Below, piece by piece: positions 35,544 through 43,857 of a stretch of 64,000 nucleotides of DNA. Position numbers and translations under genes: made by a program. The first letter of the stretch is position 1. Each line of letters opens with the position of its first letter. Source of the stretch: Acidobacteriota bacterium (GTDB lineage Bacteria; Acidobacteriota; Vicinamibacteria; Vicinamibacterales; UBA2999); the NCBI GenBank assembly GCA_020851565.1, contig JADZCN010000030.1, forward strand, positions 38,374 to 102,373, written 5' to 3'. Below the pieces are notes generated by a model that had not been told where the DNA came from, ran no database searches, and saw only the letters and a list, made by a program, of their open reading frames with translations.

Positions 35544-36119
35544 ATGACGGTGGACGACGTCGTCCTTGCGGCCAACGGAGATGCAGCCGCCTTCGAGCGG
35601 GTGTACCACGCCCACGTGCCACGGGTGCACGGCCTCGCACGCCGCATGGCCGGGCCGGAGGCGGCCGACGAGCTGACGCAGGATGTCTTCGTCCGCGCCT
35701 GGCAGAAGCTGGGCACGTTCCGCGGGGAGTCGTCTTTCGGCACGTGGCTCCACCGGCTGGCCGTCAACGTGATCGTCGAGCGGTTTCGCACGCTGGGTGT
35801 GGCGCGCGATCGGTTCCTGCCGGATGGTGAGGCTGTGCTCGACATTGCGCCAGCGGCGCCGCGGTCGCGGCCCGACCTGGGCATGGACCTGCAGGTGGCG
35901 ATCGAGCGGCTGCCGCCGGGAGCCCGGACGATCTTCGTGCTCCACGACGTGGAGGGCTACCGGCATGAAGAGATTGCCACGATGCTGGGCGTGTCGGCCG
36001 GGACGTCGAAGTCGCAGCTGCACCGGGCGCGGCAGGCGCTGAGGCAAACGCTGAACGCCGACAGGCCGCAGATGGGCCGCGGACGGGCCACAGATGGGCC
36101 ACAGATGGGCCGCAGATGA
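35544..36119 (+). CDS. ECF RNA polymerase sigma factor
   Basis: 191-residue ECF sigma factor. Region 2 is AADELTQDVFVRAWQKLGTF and SFGTWLHRLAVNVI; region 4 is IFVLHDVEGYRHEEIATMLG with VSAGTSKSQLHRARQAL. The last roughly 20 residues (after LNADRPQ) are coded by intergenic GCCGCAGATG repeats and are unlikely to be conserved. The downstream gene is probably its membrane anti-sigma partner. Confidence 0.92.
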   Translation: MTVDDVVLAANGDAAAFERVYHAHVPRVHGLARRMAGPEAADELTQDVFVRAWQKLGTFRGESSFGTWLHRLAVNVIVERFRTLGVARDRFLPDGEAVLDIAPAAPRSRPDLGMDLQVAIERLPPGARTIFVLHDVEGYRHEEIATMLGVSAGTSKSQLHRARQALRQTLNADRPQMGRGRATDGPQMGRR

Positions 36120-36156
36120 CACAGATGGGCCGCAGATGACGCAGATAGCGCAGATA
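36062..36156 (+). repeat. GGCCGCAGATG array extending into two genes
   Basis: Imperfect tandem copies of GGCCGCAGAT(G), GGCCACAGAT(G) and GACGCAGATA, 10-12 bases each. The first half codes for the C-terminal tail of the sigma factor, the second half covers the stop, the 16-base gap and the first codons of the next gene. The same motif appears at 36782 and 41419. Confidence 0.88.
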
Positions 36157-36759
36157 GGGGATGGGGGCGGAGGTAACGGACGCCGGCGGGGTCCGGCGGA
36201 GGACGATCCGCTCGGTCACGACGATCCATTGCTCCAGGCCATTGAAGCATTGGCGGACGCGCCGCCGGAGCGCAGCTTGTGGCCGGGGATCGAGTCACGG
36301 ATGGCCCGGCGACCCGGTGCCGCACGGTCGTTCACCTTCACGCTGCCGCAGCTCGCCATGGCCGCAACGTTGACCATCGCCGTCTCGGCGGGCGTGTCGT
36401 GGCTGGCCATGCGGCCCGCGCCCGCGACGCCCGAGGCCGCCATCCGGGCGGTGGCCGAGCCGACCGATGCCGTGCAGGGCGACGTGCAGCGCGCGACGTT
36501 TGCCGACGCGGCCTATGACGCGGCGGTGGCGGACCTCGAGCAGGTGCTGCAGGAAGGACGCGACACCCTGGACCCGCAGACCGTGATGGTGCTCGAGCGG
36601 AACCTGGCGGCCATCGACGAGGCGATCCGACAGTCTCGGGCCGCGCTCGATGCCGACCCGGCCAACACCTACCTCAACTCGCACCTGGCGGACGCGCGTC
36701 GCCGGAAGCTGGAGCTGCTGCGGCAGGCAGCGCTGCTCTCGAACGCGGGCGAGATGTGA
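36136..36759 (+). CDS. Probable membrane anti-sigma factor-like protein
   Basis: 207 residues. One transmembrane helix (LAMAATLTIAVSAGVSWLAM) near residues 77-96 separates a short cytoplasmic part from a periplasmic helical part (residues about 130-205). The typical HxxxCxxC zinc anti-sigma motif is absent, but LLQAIEALADAPPERSLWPGI resembles its end. Placed 16 bases after the sigma gene. The start is uncertain because it lies in the repeat array; ATG at 36094 and 36115 are alternatives. Confidence 0.7.
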   Translation: MTQIAQIGDGGGGNGRRRGPAEDDPLGHDDPLLQAIEALADAPPERSLWPGIESRMARRPGAARSFTFTLPQLAMAATLTIAVSAGVSWLAMRPAPATPEAAIRAVAEPTDAVQGDVQRATFADAAYDAAVADLEQVLQEGRDTLDPQTVMVLERNLAAIDEAIRQSRAALDADPANTYLNSHLADARRRKLELLRQAALLSNAGEM

Positions 36760-36781
36760 ACACGGATGGCGCGGATAGCGT

Positions 36782-36871
36782 GGGCCGCAGATAGCGCAGA
36801 CAGCGTGGCCGCAGATAGCGCAGACAGCGTGGCCGCAGATAGCACAGACAGCGTGGGCCGCAGATACCGCG
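36782..36871 (+). repeat. 24-mer array GGCCGCAG-ATAGCGCA-GACAGCGT
   Basis: Three consecutive 24-25-base units, with one A for G change in the third, and a partial fourth. The unit is three octamers long. It begins 22 bases after the stop of the anti-sigma-like gene and ends 40 bases before the DUF4097 gene. Confidence 0.93.
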
Positions 36872-36911
36872 GATGACACGGAGATTGGACACACGTAGAG
36901 GGGATCGACGT

Positions 36912-38051
36912 ATGCGACTGACGTGCGCAAGGACGGGGATGCTGGTGCTGCTCGGCGCGCTGGCGCCCGCGATGGCAGGGGCGCAGGGCAATGCCCCGGA
37001 CGAGGCCCAGCAACCGCCTATCCAGGCGAGGCCGGGCGGGCCCGAGAACGCGCCGCGGACGACGCAGGAAGTGCCAGTCACCAAGGGCACGCGGCTCGTC
37101 CTCACGAACAACGCCGGCGAGGTCGTGGTGACCTCGTGGGACCGCGACGCGGTGAAGGTGGAGGCCTCGCACAGCGAGCGCGAGTCGGTGGACATCCAGA
37201 CGGCCGAACAGACCCTCCGCATCCGCAGCCGGGCCACGCGCGGGCCGTCGAGCCTGGTGGACTACCGGCTGACCGTGCCACGGTGGATGCCGGTGAACCT
37301 CTCGGGCAGCTATCTCGAGGCGGCGATCGAGGGGACCAGCGCTGAGGTCACCGTGGAGACCGTGCACGGCAACGTCCGCGTGGTCGGCGGCTCGGGTGCG
37401 GTGGCGGTCCGCACGGTGATGGGAACCATCACCGTGGACAAAGCCAGCGGCCGCGTCCAGGCGACGACGGTGAACGAGGGCATCCGCCTCACGAACGTCA
37501 CCGGGGACATGTCCGCCGAGACCACCAACGGTGACATCGTCATCCAGAATGCCCAGACGTCGAACCTCGAGGCGTCCACGGTGAACGGCGACTTGACGTT
37601 CAACGGCACCGTGAGGGACGGCGGCGCCTACCGCCTGACCACGCACAGCGGCGACATCCGGCTCGGGCTCGGCGGCGCGGCCAACGCCACGGTGTTCGTC
37701 CGAACGTTCCAGGGCGACTTCTCCGCGGACTTCCCCATCCAGTTGCCCGAAGGGCAGTCGCGCGACAGCGGCAGCAAGCGCTTCAACTTCACGCTGGGCA
37801 GCGGCAGCGCGCGCATCGAGGTGCAGTCGTTCAACGGCGACATCCACGTCGCGCGCGGCGCCGTGCTCACGCCCGAGGAGCGGCGGGAGCAGCGGCGGCG
37901 CGGCCGAGCTCCCGATGCTCCGCCGGTCCCGCCGGCGGCCCCCGCGCCGAGAGGAACGCCGGTGCCGAAGCCACCGCCGCCTCCGCTCGAGCCGGCATAC
38001 AATAGCGCGCATGCGCATCTCGGACACGCTGCTCCCCGAGTACGACCGTGA
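36912..38051 (+). CDS. Exported DUF4097 beta-repeat protein
   Basis: 379 residues: a signal peptide (MLVLLGALAPAMAGA), then a DUF4097-type right-handed beta region with repeats such as VETVHGNVRVVGGSGAVAV, VNEGIRLTNVTGDMSAETTN and VNGDLTFNGTVRDGG. The C-terminal 70 residues are Pro/Arg-rich. It may act as an envelope or adhesin-like protein. It is downstream of the sigma/anti-sigma pair, a frequent arrangement for this family. It overlaps the DinB gene by 41 bases. Confidence 0.83.
   Translation: MRLTCARTGMLVLLGALAPAMAGAQGNAPDEAQQPPIQARPGGPENAPRTTQEVPVTKGTRLVLTNNAGEVVVTSWDRDAVKVEASHSERESVDIQTAEQTLRIRSRATRGPSSLVDYRLTVPRWMPVNLSGSYLEAAIEGTSAEVTVETVHGNVRVVGGSGAVAVRTVMGTITVDKASGRVQATTVNEGIRLTNVTGDMSAETTNGDIVIQNAQTSNLEASTVNGDLTFNGTVRDGGAYRLTTHSGDIRLGLGGAANATVFVRTFQGDFSADFPIQLPEGQSRDSGSKRFNFTLGSGSARIEVQSFNGDIHVARGAVLTPEERREQRRRGRAPDAPPVPPAAPAPRGTPVPKPPPPPLEPAYNSAHAHLGHAAPRVRP
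37998..38003 (+). promoter_or_regulatory. Candidate -10 box TACAAT of a leaderless mRNA
   Basis: TACAAT ends 7 bases before the ATG at 38011 and lies inside the end of the DUF4097 gene. It could give the DinB gene its own leaderless transcript. Confidence 0.4.
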
Positions 38052-38511
38052 GATGGCCGTCACGCGGAAGCTGCTGGAGCGCGTCCCCGATGGCCAGTTC
38101 GACTGGAAGCCGCATCCGACGAGCACGACGCTTGGCCGCCTGGCCGGGCACCTGGCGGAACTGCCCCACTGGGTGAGCATCACCCTCGCGCAGGACAGCT
38201 TCGACCTCTCCACGCCGCGGCCGGAGGGCTATCAGCCTCCGGCCACGCGCGAGGCAGTGCTGTCGCTCTTCGACGAACGTGTGGCGGCGGCGCGCGCAGC
38301 GCTGGCCGGACGCGGTGATGGCGAACTGATGGCCCCGTGGACGCTGCTGCAGGGAAAGCAGGCGCTGTTCACCATGCCGAAGGTCACCGTGCTGCGCACC
38401 TTCGTCTTCAATCACATGGTGCACCACCGCGGCCAGTTGAGCGTCTATCTCCGCATGCAGGGCGTCCCCATCCCATCCATCTACGGGGCGAGCGGCGACG
38501 AAGCCATCTGA
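38011..38511 (+). CDS. DinB-family four-helix metal protein
   Basis: 166 residues. The DinB fold is shown by histidines in conserved places: GRLAGHLAELPHW near residues 46-58 and TFVFNHMVHHRGQLSVYLRM near 130-150 (HxxxHRGQ). These helices bind a divalent metal. Members include thiol S-transferases (BST/DinB-like), so a thiol-dependent transfer is possible; no function is assigned. It overlaps the previous gene but has its own -10-like box. Confidence 0.87.
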   Translation: MRISDTLLPEYDREMAVTRKLLERVPDGQFDWKPHPTSTTLGRLAGHLAELPHWVSITLAQDSFDLSTPRPEGYQPPATREAVLSLFDERVAAARAALAGRGDGELMAPWTLLQGKQALFTMPKVTVLRTFVFNHMVHHRGQLSVYLRMQGVPIPSIYGASGDEAI

Positions 38512-38523
38512 ACGGGTGCGCAC

Positions 38524-40014
38524 GTGCGAGCGCTGACCCACGTGGCCGGCACGCTGGCGTTCCTGGCGCTGGCAACGCTCAACTCGGGCGGATACCGGTT
38601 CGGCGCCGCTGATCAGGCCTTCTACATTCCCGCCGTCCTGAAACGGCTCGACCCCGGCCTGTTCCCGCGCGACACGGCGCTCCTGGAGCCACAGGCCCGC
38701 TACTTCTTCGTGGACGAGATCGTCGCGGGGACGATGCGCGCGACCGGCTGGTCCATCGACGCGTGCTTCGCGGCCGGCTACGTGCTCACGCTGGCGCTGC
38801 TCTACCTGGCACTCTGGCGACTCGGGCACGTGCTCTTTCAATCGCCGCTCGCGTCCTGGGCCTTCGTCGCCGCGGAGACGCTGCGCCACCGCATCACGAA
38901 GACCGGCGTCAACACGCTCGAGAGCTACTTCCACCCACGCGTGCTGGTATTCGCGATCGGCGTCTGGGTCATCGGCGCGTACTTGCGCGGACGCCCGCGG
39001 CTCGCCATGGGTGCGATGCTTGCGGCTGGCCTGCTCCACCCCACGATGGCGGCATTCTTCGTGCTCTTCCTCGCGGTCGCCATCTGGACCACCGAGCCGC
39101 ACGCGCGGAGGGTCGTCGGCCTGCTCGGCGTCGTTGGCTTGGTCGGGGTCGCGGGGCTGCTGCTGGCCGGGCCGATGCAGGGTTCCCTCGCGCCGATGGA
39201 CCCGGAATGGCGTGAGCTCCTCTCCACGAAGGACTACCTCTTCCCGGTCCGTGACTGGGCCACAGGCGCGTGGATCGCCAACCTCGGGACTGCGGGCCTG
39301 GCCATCGGCACGCTGGCGTGGCGGGTGAGCCGCGGCGCGGCGGCGGCCCGCGAGCGCGGGCTGCTGGCGGGGGCCGTTGTCCTGCTGGGCGGCTTCCTCA
39401 TCACCCTGCCCGCGGTATCCGCGGGCTCCGCCCTGTTCGTTCAGCTGCAGATCTCCCGCGTCTTCTGGATTTTCGACCTGCTGGGCACGATCGCGCTCGT
39501 CTGGCTCCTCGTGGATGCGCCCCGGGAGCCAGCGCGCCCACCCGCGCGCTGGCGGCACGCCGTGGCGGCGCTGCTCGTCGTGGCGGCCGCGACCCGCGGC
39601 CTCTGGGTCGGCCTCGTCGAGCACGGGGACCGACCGCTCATCGCCGTGGGCCTGCCCGACAGCGACTGGACGCGGGTGATTCACTGGGCGGAGCAGCAGC
39701 CGTCCAGCGTCCACCTGCTGGCCGACCCGGGGCACGCCTGGCGTTACGGCACGCCGCTCCGGCACGCCGGCCGGGACGTGTTCCTGGAAGAGGTGAAGGA
39801 CACGGCCCTGGCCATCTACGCGCGAGCGTCGGCGGCGCGCGTGATCGAGCGTCGCGAGGCCATTGGCGACTTCGGCGCACTCGATGCCGCCGCCGCGCGG
39901 GCACTGGCTGAGCGTTACCGGCTCGACTACCTCGTCATCGACCGCGACCTGGACCTCCCCCTCGCGCACCGAGAGGGCCCCTTCCGAATCTACGCGCTCT
40001 CACGCCCGCGCTGA
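38524..40014 (+). CDS. Polytopic membrane protein of unknown function
   Basis: 496 residues with about ten hydrophobic segments (YVLTLALLYLALWRL and AMGAMLAAGLLHPTMAAFFV are two) and a soluble C-terminal domain of about 110 residues. An early FGAADQAFYIPAVLKRLDPG segment resembles the first periplasmic loop of glycosyltransferase-like membrane proteins, but no catalytic motif is certain. GTG start, 12 bases after the DinB stop. The octamer array begins 6 bases after its stop. Confidence 0.75.
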   Translation: MRALTHVAGTLAFLALATLNSGGYRFGAADQAFYIPAVLKRLDPGLFPRDTALLEPQARYFFVDEIVAGTMRATGWSIDACFAAGYVLTLALLYLALWRLGHVLFQSPLASWAFVAAETLRHRITKTGVNTLESYFHPRVLVFAIGVWVIGAYLRGRPRLAMGAMLAAGLLHPTMAAFFVLFLAVAIWTTEPHARRVVGLLGVVGLVGVAGLLLAGPMQGSLAPMDPEWRELLSTKDYLFPVRDWATGAWIANLGTAGLAIGTLAWRVSRGAAAARERGLLAGAVVLLGGFLITLPAVSAGSALFVQLQISRVFWIFDLLGTIALVWLLVDAPREPARPPARWRHAVAALLVVAAATRGLWVGLVEHGDRPLIAVGLPDSDWTRVIHWAEQQPSSVHLLADPGHAWRYGTPLRHAGRDVFLEEVKDTALAIYARASAARVIERREAIGDFGALDAAAARALAERYRLDYLVIDRDLDLPLAHREGPFRIYALSRPR

Positions 40015-40020
40015 GCTCCC

Positions 40021-40084
40021 GAGAACCTGAGAACCCGAGAACCCCAGAACCCGAGAACCTCAGAACCCGAGAACCTCAGAACCC
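40021..40084 (+). repeat. Octamer array GAGAACCC, exactly 8 units
   Basis: Eight gapless 8-base units: GAGAACCT, GAGAACCC, GAGAACCC, CAGAACCC, GAGAACCT, CAGAACCC, GAGAACCT, CAGAACCC. They begin 6 bases after a stop codon and end 8 bases before a -10-like box. Complement of the GGTTCTCG arrays. Confidence 0.96.
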
Positions 40085-40092
40085 GATTCGCG

Positions 40093-40098
40093 TACAAT
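40093..40098 (+). promoter_or_regulatory. Candidate -10 box TACAAT before the second PLP enzyme
   Basis: TACAAT lies 23 bases before the ATG, with GGAGG at 40112-40116, so this transcript would have a short leader with a ribosome binding site. Confidence 0.4.
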
Positions 40099-40121
40099 GC
40101 CCCGCACCAACGGAGGCACGT

Positions 40122-41408
40122 ATGGCAGCACCTGTTTCGCGTCGCGACTTCACCCGCTTGTTCGCCCTCGGCGGTTCGGCGGCCCTCTTTGCGGATCCGG
40201 TGTGGGCCAGCCAGGCGGCGCCGGCTCGCTCGTTGGCGCCTGGAGGGGCGGCGGGCGGGGAGGCGTTCTGGACGAGCGTCCGCGAGCAGTTCGTGATGCC
40301 GTCCGACCTGGCGGTGATGAACGCCGCGAACCTCTGCCCCTCGTCGCGCGGCGTGCTCGAGACGCTGACGAAGGAAACGCGCAGCGTGGACCAGGACCCG
40401 TCGCCGAACAACCGCGCGCGGCTCTATCCCGAGAAGGAGCAGACCCGGAAGGCGCTCGCCGAGTTCCTTCGCGTCACGCCCGAGGAAGTCATCATCACGC
40501 GCAACACCAGCGAGTCGAACAACATGGTGTCGAGCGGGCTGGACCTGAAAGCGGGCGACGAGGTCATCGTCCACGCCGACAACCACCCGAGCAATCTGAA
40601 CGCGTGGCGCGAAAAGGCGAAACGCTTCGGGTACTCCATCGTGACGATCGAGCAGCAGAACCCGCATCCCGGTGCCGGGTACTACGAGGAGGCGTTCACG
40701 CGCGCCATCACGCCGCGGACGAAGGTGATCGCGTTCACGCACCTGACCAGCACGGTCGGCGACTACATGCCGGCGCGGGCGCTCTGCCGGATCGCGCGCG
40801 AGCGCGGGGTGCTGTCGCTCGTGGACGGCGCGCAGAGCTTCGGCCTGCTGGACGTCAACCTCGCCGACGTGCAGCCCGATTTCTACACGGGCAGCGCGCA
40901 CAAGTGGCCGTGCGGCGCGCGCGAGTGCGGTGTCCTCTACGTGAACAAGGCCGTGCAGGATCGGCTGTGGCCGAGCATCTACAGCGCCTATCCCGGCGCG
41001 GTCGGCTTCTCGAAGACCTTCGAAGGGTTTGGGCAGCGCGACGAGGCGACGATGATCGCGTTCCGCGAGGCGCTGGTGTTCCAGACGACGGTTGGCAGGG
41101 CGGCCATCGAGCAGCGCGCGCGCCACCTCACCACGCAGCTGATGGACGGCCTGGCGAAGCTGCCGGGTGTCAAGGTGTGGACCTCACCGGTCGCCGAGCG
41201 GCGGGTGTCCGTGGTCTCGTTCGTGCCGGGCTCGCTCGATGCGGGCAAGCTGGCCACCGCCCTCTACGGGAAGGACAAGGTGGCCATCACCACGCGCGGC
41301 GGTCAGGATCGCCCTGGCATCCGGGTATCGCCGCACTTCTACAACAGCCCGGCAGAAGTGGATCGGCTGCTGGCCGCACTCGGGAAGTACCTGAAGACCG
41401 GCCTCTGA
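40122..41408 (+). CDS. Tat-exported class V aminotransferase-like PLP enzyme
   Basis: 428 residues. A twin-arginine-like signal (VSRRDFTRLFALGGSAALFA) predicts Tat export. The PLP Lys is K261 in SAHKWPCGA; ITRNTSESNNMV and DGAQSFGLL are the phosphate and Asp segments. It is a paralogue of the enzyme at 20393, sharing signal type and active-site order. GGAGG lies 6 bases before the ATG. Reaction unknown; the epimerase/desulfurase group is the closest family. Confidence 0.86.
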   Translation: MAAPVSRRDFTRLFALGGSAALFADPVWASQAAPARSLAPGGAAGGEAFWTSVREQFVMPSDLAVMNAANLCPSSRGVLETLTKETRSVDQDPSPNNRARLYPEKEQTRKALAEFLRVTPEEVIITRNTSESNNMVSSGLDLKAGDEVIVHADNHPSNLNAWREKAKRFGYSIVTIEQQNPHPGAGYYEEAFTRAITPRTKVIAFTHLTSTVGDYMPARALCRIARERGVLSLVDGAQSFGLLDVNLADVQPDFYTGSAHKWPCGARECGVLYVNKAVQDRLWPSIYSAYPGAVGFSKTFEGFGQRDEATMIAFREALVFQTTVGRAAIEQRARHLTTQLMDGLAKLPGVKVWTSPVAERRVSVVSFVPGSLDAGKLATALYGKDKVAITTRGGQDRPGIRVSPHFYNSPAEVDRLLAALGKYLKTGL

Positions 41409-41710
41409 ACACCGATTTGGCCGCAGAGGCCGCAGGGCCGCAGATGCCGCAGGGCCGCAGATGGGCCGCAGAGGCCGCAGGGCCGCAGATGGGCCGCAGA
41501 GGCCGCAGAGCCGGGACACGATGGGGCCGCAGATGCGCCGTTGCGAATCGGCAACCGGCCGCAGTGGCGAAGAGCCACCGAGGCGCAGATGCCGGCCAGG
41601 GAAAGCGACTATCCGCTGGGGCTGCAACGCCATCAGCCCACTTGCGGCCTCGTGACTATCTGCACATCTGCGGCCGCGACTATCTGCGCATCTGCGGCCC
41701 CGGCTGTCCA
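41409..41710. other. 302-base gap filled by GGCCGCAG repeats and inverted copies
   Basis: No gene. From about 41419 to 41531 run imperfect copies of GGCCGCAGA, GGCCGCAG and GGCCGCAGATG. From about 41655 to 41702 are inverted copies (GACTATCTGCACATCTGCGGCC and a second variant). The two groups could pair. Between them is unremarkable sequence. Confidence 0.85.
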
Positions 41711-42085
41711 TCAGTGTTCGAGTGTGATCGGCGGCAGGCTGAGGACCGGCGCTTCCTCGGCGCCGAACCAGAGCCTGATCATGCGGCCATCCGCCCGCGT
41801 GCCCGGATCGGGAAGGTCCGCGCCGGCGCCTACCGGCGCAGGCCACGGCTCGGCCGTCGATTCGCTGACCACGTCCTGCGCCATGCTGAGGACGTTCCAC
41901 GCGGCGTCGGCGTAGTCCTCGGCTTCGGCCTCGGCCGGGTCCAGGTGCCCCACCGACGTGGAGGCGCCGGGGCCATCCGGCGTATCCACGTGGATCGTGT
42001 CACCGTCCGCCCGTGCGGCATACCCTTCGGGCAGGATGGCGGACAACCGCTTCACCAGCTCTCGCGCAAACGTCAAAGGGACCAT
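41711..42085 (-). CDS. Conserved acidic protein of unknown function
   Basis: 124 residues, not recognised. The N-terminus is VPLTFARELVKRLSAILPEG, then an acidic middle (HLDPAEAEAEDYADAAWNVL) and a C-terminal strand MIRLWFGAEEAPVLSLPP. Start at 42085 is chosen because a GGGAG ribosome binding site lies 9 bases upstream within heptamer repeats; a longer frame to 42145 would translate the repeats. Confidence 0.68.
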   Translation of the reverse strand: MVPLTFARELVKRLSAILPEGYAARADGDTIHVDTPDGPGASTSVGHLDPAEAEAEDYADAAWNVLSMAQDVVSESTAEPWPAPVGAGADLPDPGTRADGRMIRLWFGAEEAPVLSLPPITLEH

Positions 42086-42086
42086 C

Positions 42087-42114
42087 CCGACTCCCAACTC
42101 CCGACTCCCGACCC
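42087..42114 (-). repeat. Heptamer array GAGTCGG, 4 units, carrying the ribosome binding site
   Basis: On the minus strand: GGGTCGG, GAGTCGG, GAGTTGG, GAGTCGG, directly followed by GATG containing the start codon. The GGGAG at each unit junction resembles a Shine-Dalgarno sequence; the last one is at a workable distance from the ATG. Confidence 0.8.
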
Positions 42115-42167
42115 TTCGATCGCGCTCGGGGGCGCCCCGAGCCACGCCGAGGGGCGACTCCAGGCTG

Positions 42168-43799
42168 TCACTTCGGCGTCGTCCTCACCGTCGGATACGT
42201 GATGCCGAGCTGCTCCAGGTAGGTCGAGTACTTCGTGGGGTCGTAGTAGTACTTCCGCATCTGCTCCCGGTACTTCGCGAGGATCGCCGTGTTCAGGTGC
42301 GTCGGGGCCGGCGTGTCCTTCGTGATGAACGGGATGTACTTCACGTCCTTCGTCTGGACGTTGTTGAAGTAGTCCCACGCCTGCTTGACGAGCTCGGGCT
42401 TCGTGAGCAGGTCGAGGATGGTCATGGCCTGGACCTTTGCCCCCGCCACGACGCCCTTGTGGGCGATCGGGGTCGCGCTGGCAATGGCGCTGGACCAGTT
42501 GTGGCCGGGCAGGCCGGGGATGTTCGCCGGGTAGCTGAGCGTCACCGTCGGCATGTTCCACGAGATGTCGCCGATGTCGTCCGATCCGCCGCCCATGTTG
42601 CGCGTGGGATCCGTCGGCTGACCGAGTTCGCCCAGCTTGCTGGCCAGGCCGGGCTGCGTGGCGTTGCCCAGCTCCTTCTGCAGGGCCTTCGCCAGCGTCT
42701 GGTCGGCCTCGCTCCACTCCGGCAGCCCGACCTTCTGGATGTTGGCGTACATCGTCTCGGCGACGGTCTTGTTGAAGTGCCGCGGGTAGGCGGTGCCGAG
42801 GATCCGCGAGGTCCACTTCGTGTTGGTCATCAGCGCCGCGCCCTCGGCGATCTGGTTGCCGATGTCCCACAGCTCCTTGATGTGCGGCTGGTCGATCTCG
42901 CGGAAGTAGAACCAGATGCTCGCGTTGCGCGGGACGACGTTCGGCTGGTCGCCGCCGTTGGTGATCACCGAGTGCGAGCGCTGCTGGAGCCGTAGGTGCT
43001 CGCGGCGATAGTTCCAGGCGGCGCTCATCAGCTCCACGGCGTCGAGCGCGGAGCGGCCGCGCCACGGCGCGCCGGCGCTGTGCGCCGTCTCGCCCTCGAA
43101 GGTGTATTCCACCGAGACGAGGCCGGTGCCGCCCGCCTGGCCCCACGACACGCCCAGGTTCCCGCCGACGTGCGTGAAGAGGTTCACGTCCACGTCCTTG
43201 AACATGCCGTCGCGCACGAACCACGCCTTCGACGCGACGAGCTCCTCGGCGACGCCCGGCCAGATCATGAGCGTGCCCGGCAGCTTGTCGCGCTCCATGA
43301 TCTTCTTCACCGCGATCGCCGCGACGATATTGAGCGGCATGCCGGTGTTGTGGCCCTCGCCGTGGCCCGGCGCGCCCTCGACGATGGGGTCGTGGTACGC
43401 GACGCCGGGCTTCTGGGACGCCTGCGGGATGCCATCGATGTCGGAGCCGAGGGCGATGACGGGCTTGCCGGATCCCCACGTCGCGACCCACGCCGTCGGC
43501 ATCCCCGATTGCCCGCGCGTCACCGTGAAGCCGAACTTCTCGAGCTGCCCCGTCAGGTACTTCGAGGTCTCGACCTCCTGCATGCCGAGCTCCCCGAAGC
43601 TGAAGACGGAATCCACCATCTCCTGCGCCAGCTTCGCCAGCTCGTCGACGCCCTTCACGGCTTCCTGTTTCTGCGCGGCCAGCCGCGGGCTGTCCGGCGG
43701 CGCCGCCGGCGCCGCGGGTCCCGGCGTCTGCGCCGCTGCGGGCACGGTGGCCAGCAGCACCGCCGCCAGCATCCAGGTCGTGTATCTCGTCGGTGTCAT
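42168..43799 (-). CDS. Exported M20 family amidohydrolase with altered metal site
   Basis: 543 residues with a signal peptide (TWMLAAVLLATVPAAA). Overall it matches the M20 AbgB-like group, but the first metal motif reads GSDIDGIPQ where the paralogue at 30975 has GEFDALPG. The GHGCGHHLFG motif is GHGEGHNTGM here, so a Cys ligand is Glu and a His is Asn. The catalytic Glu pair (PGVAEELVASK) and FEGETAHSAGAPWRGRSALD remain. It may bind metal differently or have another activity. Divergent from the hydrolase at 43856. Confidence 0.83.
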   Translation of the reverse strand: MTPTRYTTWMLAAVLLATVPAAAQTPGPAAPAAPPDSPRLAAQKQEAVKGVDELAKLAQEMVDSVFSFGELGMQEVETSKYLTGQLEKFGFTVTRGQSGMPTAWVATWGSGKPVIALGSDIDGIPQASQKPGVAYHDPIVEGAPGHGEGHNTGMPLNIVAAIAVKKIMERDKLPGTLMIWPGVAEELVASKAWFVRDGMFKDVDVNLFTHVGGNLGVSWGQAGGTGLVSVEYTFEGETAHSAGAPWRGRSALDAVELMSAAWNYRREHLRLQQRSHSVITNGGDQPNVVPRNASIWFYFREIDQPHIKELWDIGNQIAEGAALMTNTKWTSRILGTAYPRHFNKTVAETMYANIQKVGLPEWSEADQTLAKALQKELGNATQPGLASKLGELGQPTDPTRNMGGGSDDIGDISWNMPTVTLSYPANIPGLPGHNWSSAIASATPIAHKGVVAGAKVQAMTILDLLTKPELVKQAWDYFNNVQTKDVKYIPFITKDTPAPTHLNTAILAKYREQMRKYYYDPTKYSTYLEQLGITYPTVRTTPK

Positions 43800-43837
43800 G
43801 CGTGTCCCTCCGCGACCGCGCCGCGGCCGCCGCATGG

Positions 43838-43857
43838 ATTGTAGCGGACGTTACAAT
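43838..43857. promoter_or_regulatory. ATTGTA-N8-TACAAT palindrome in a divergent promoter
   Basis: A perfect 6-base inverted repeat. Read on the minus strand it gives TACAAT, a -10-like box 38 bases before the M20 start. Its plus-strand half overlaps the ATG at 43856. It could be a divergent promoter or an operator. Confidence 0.4.
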
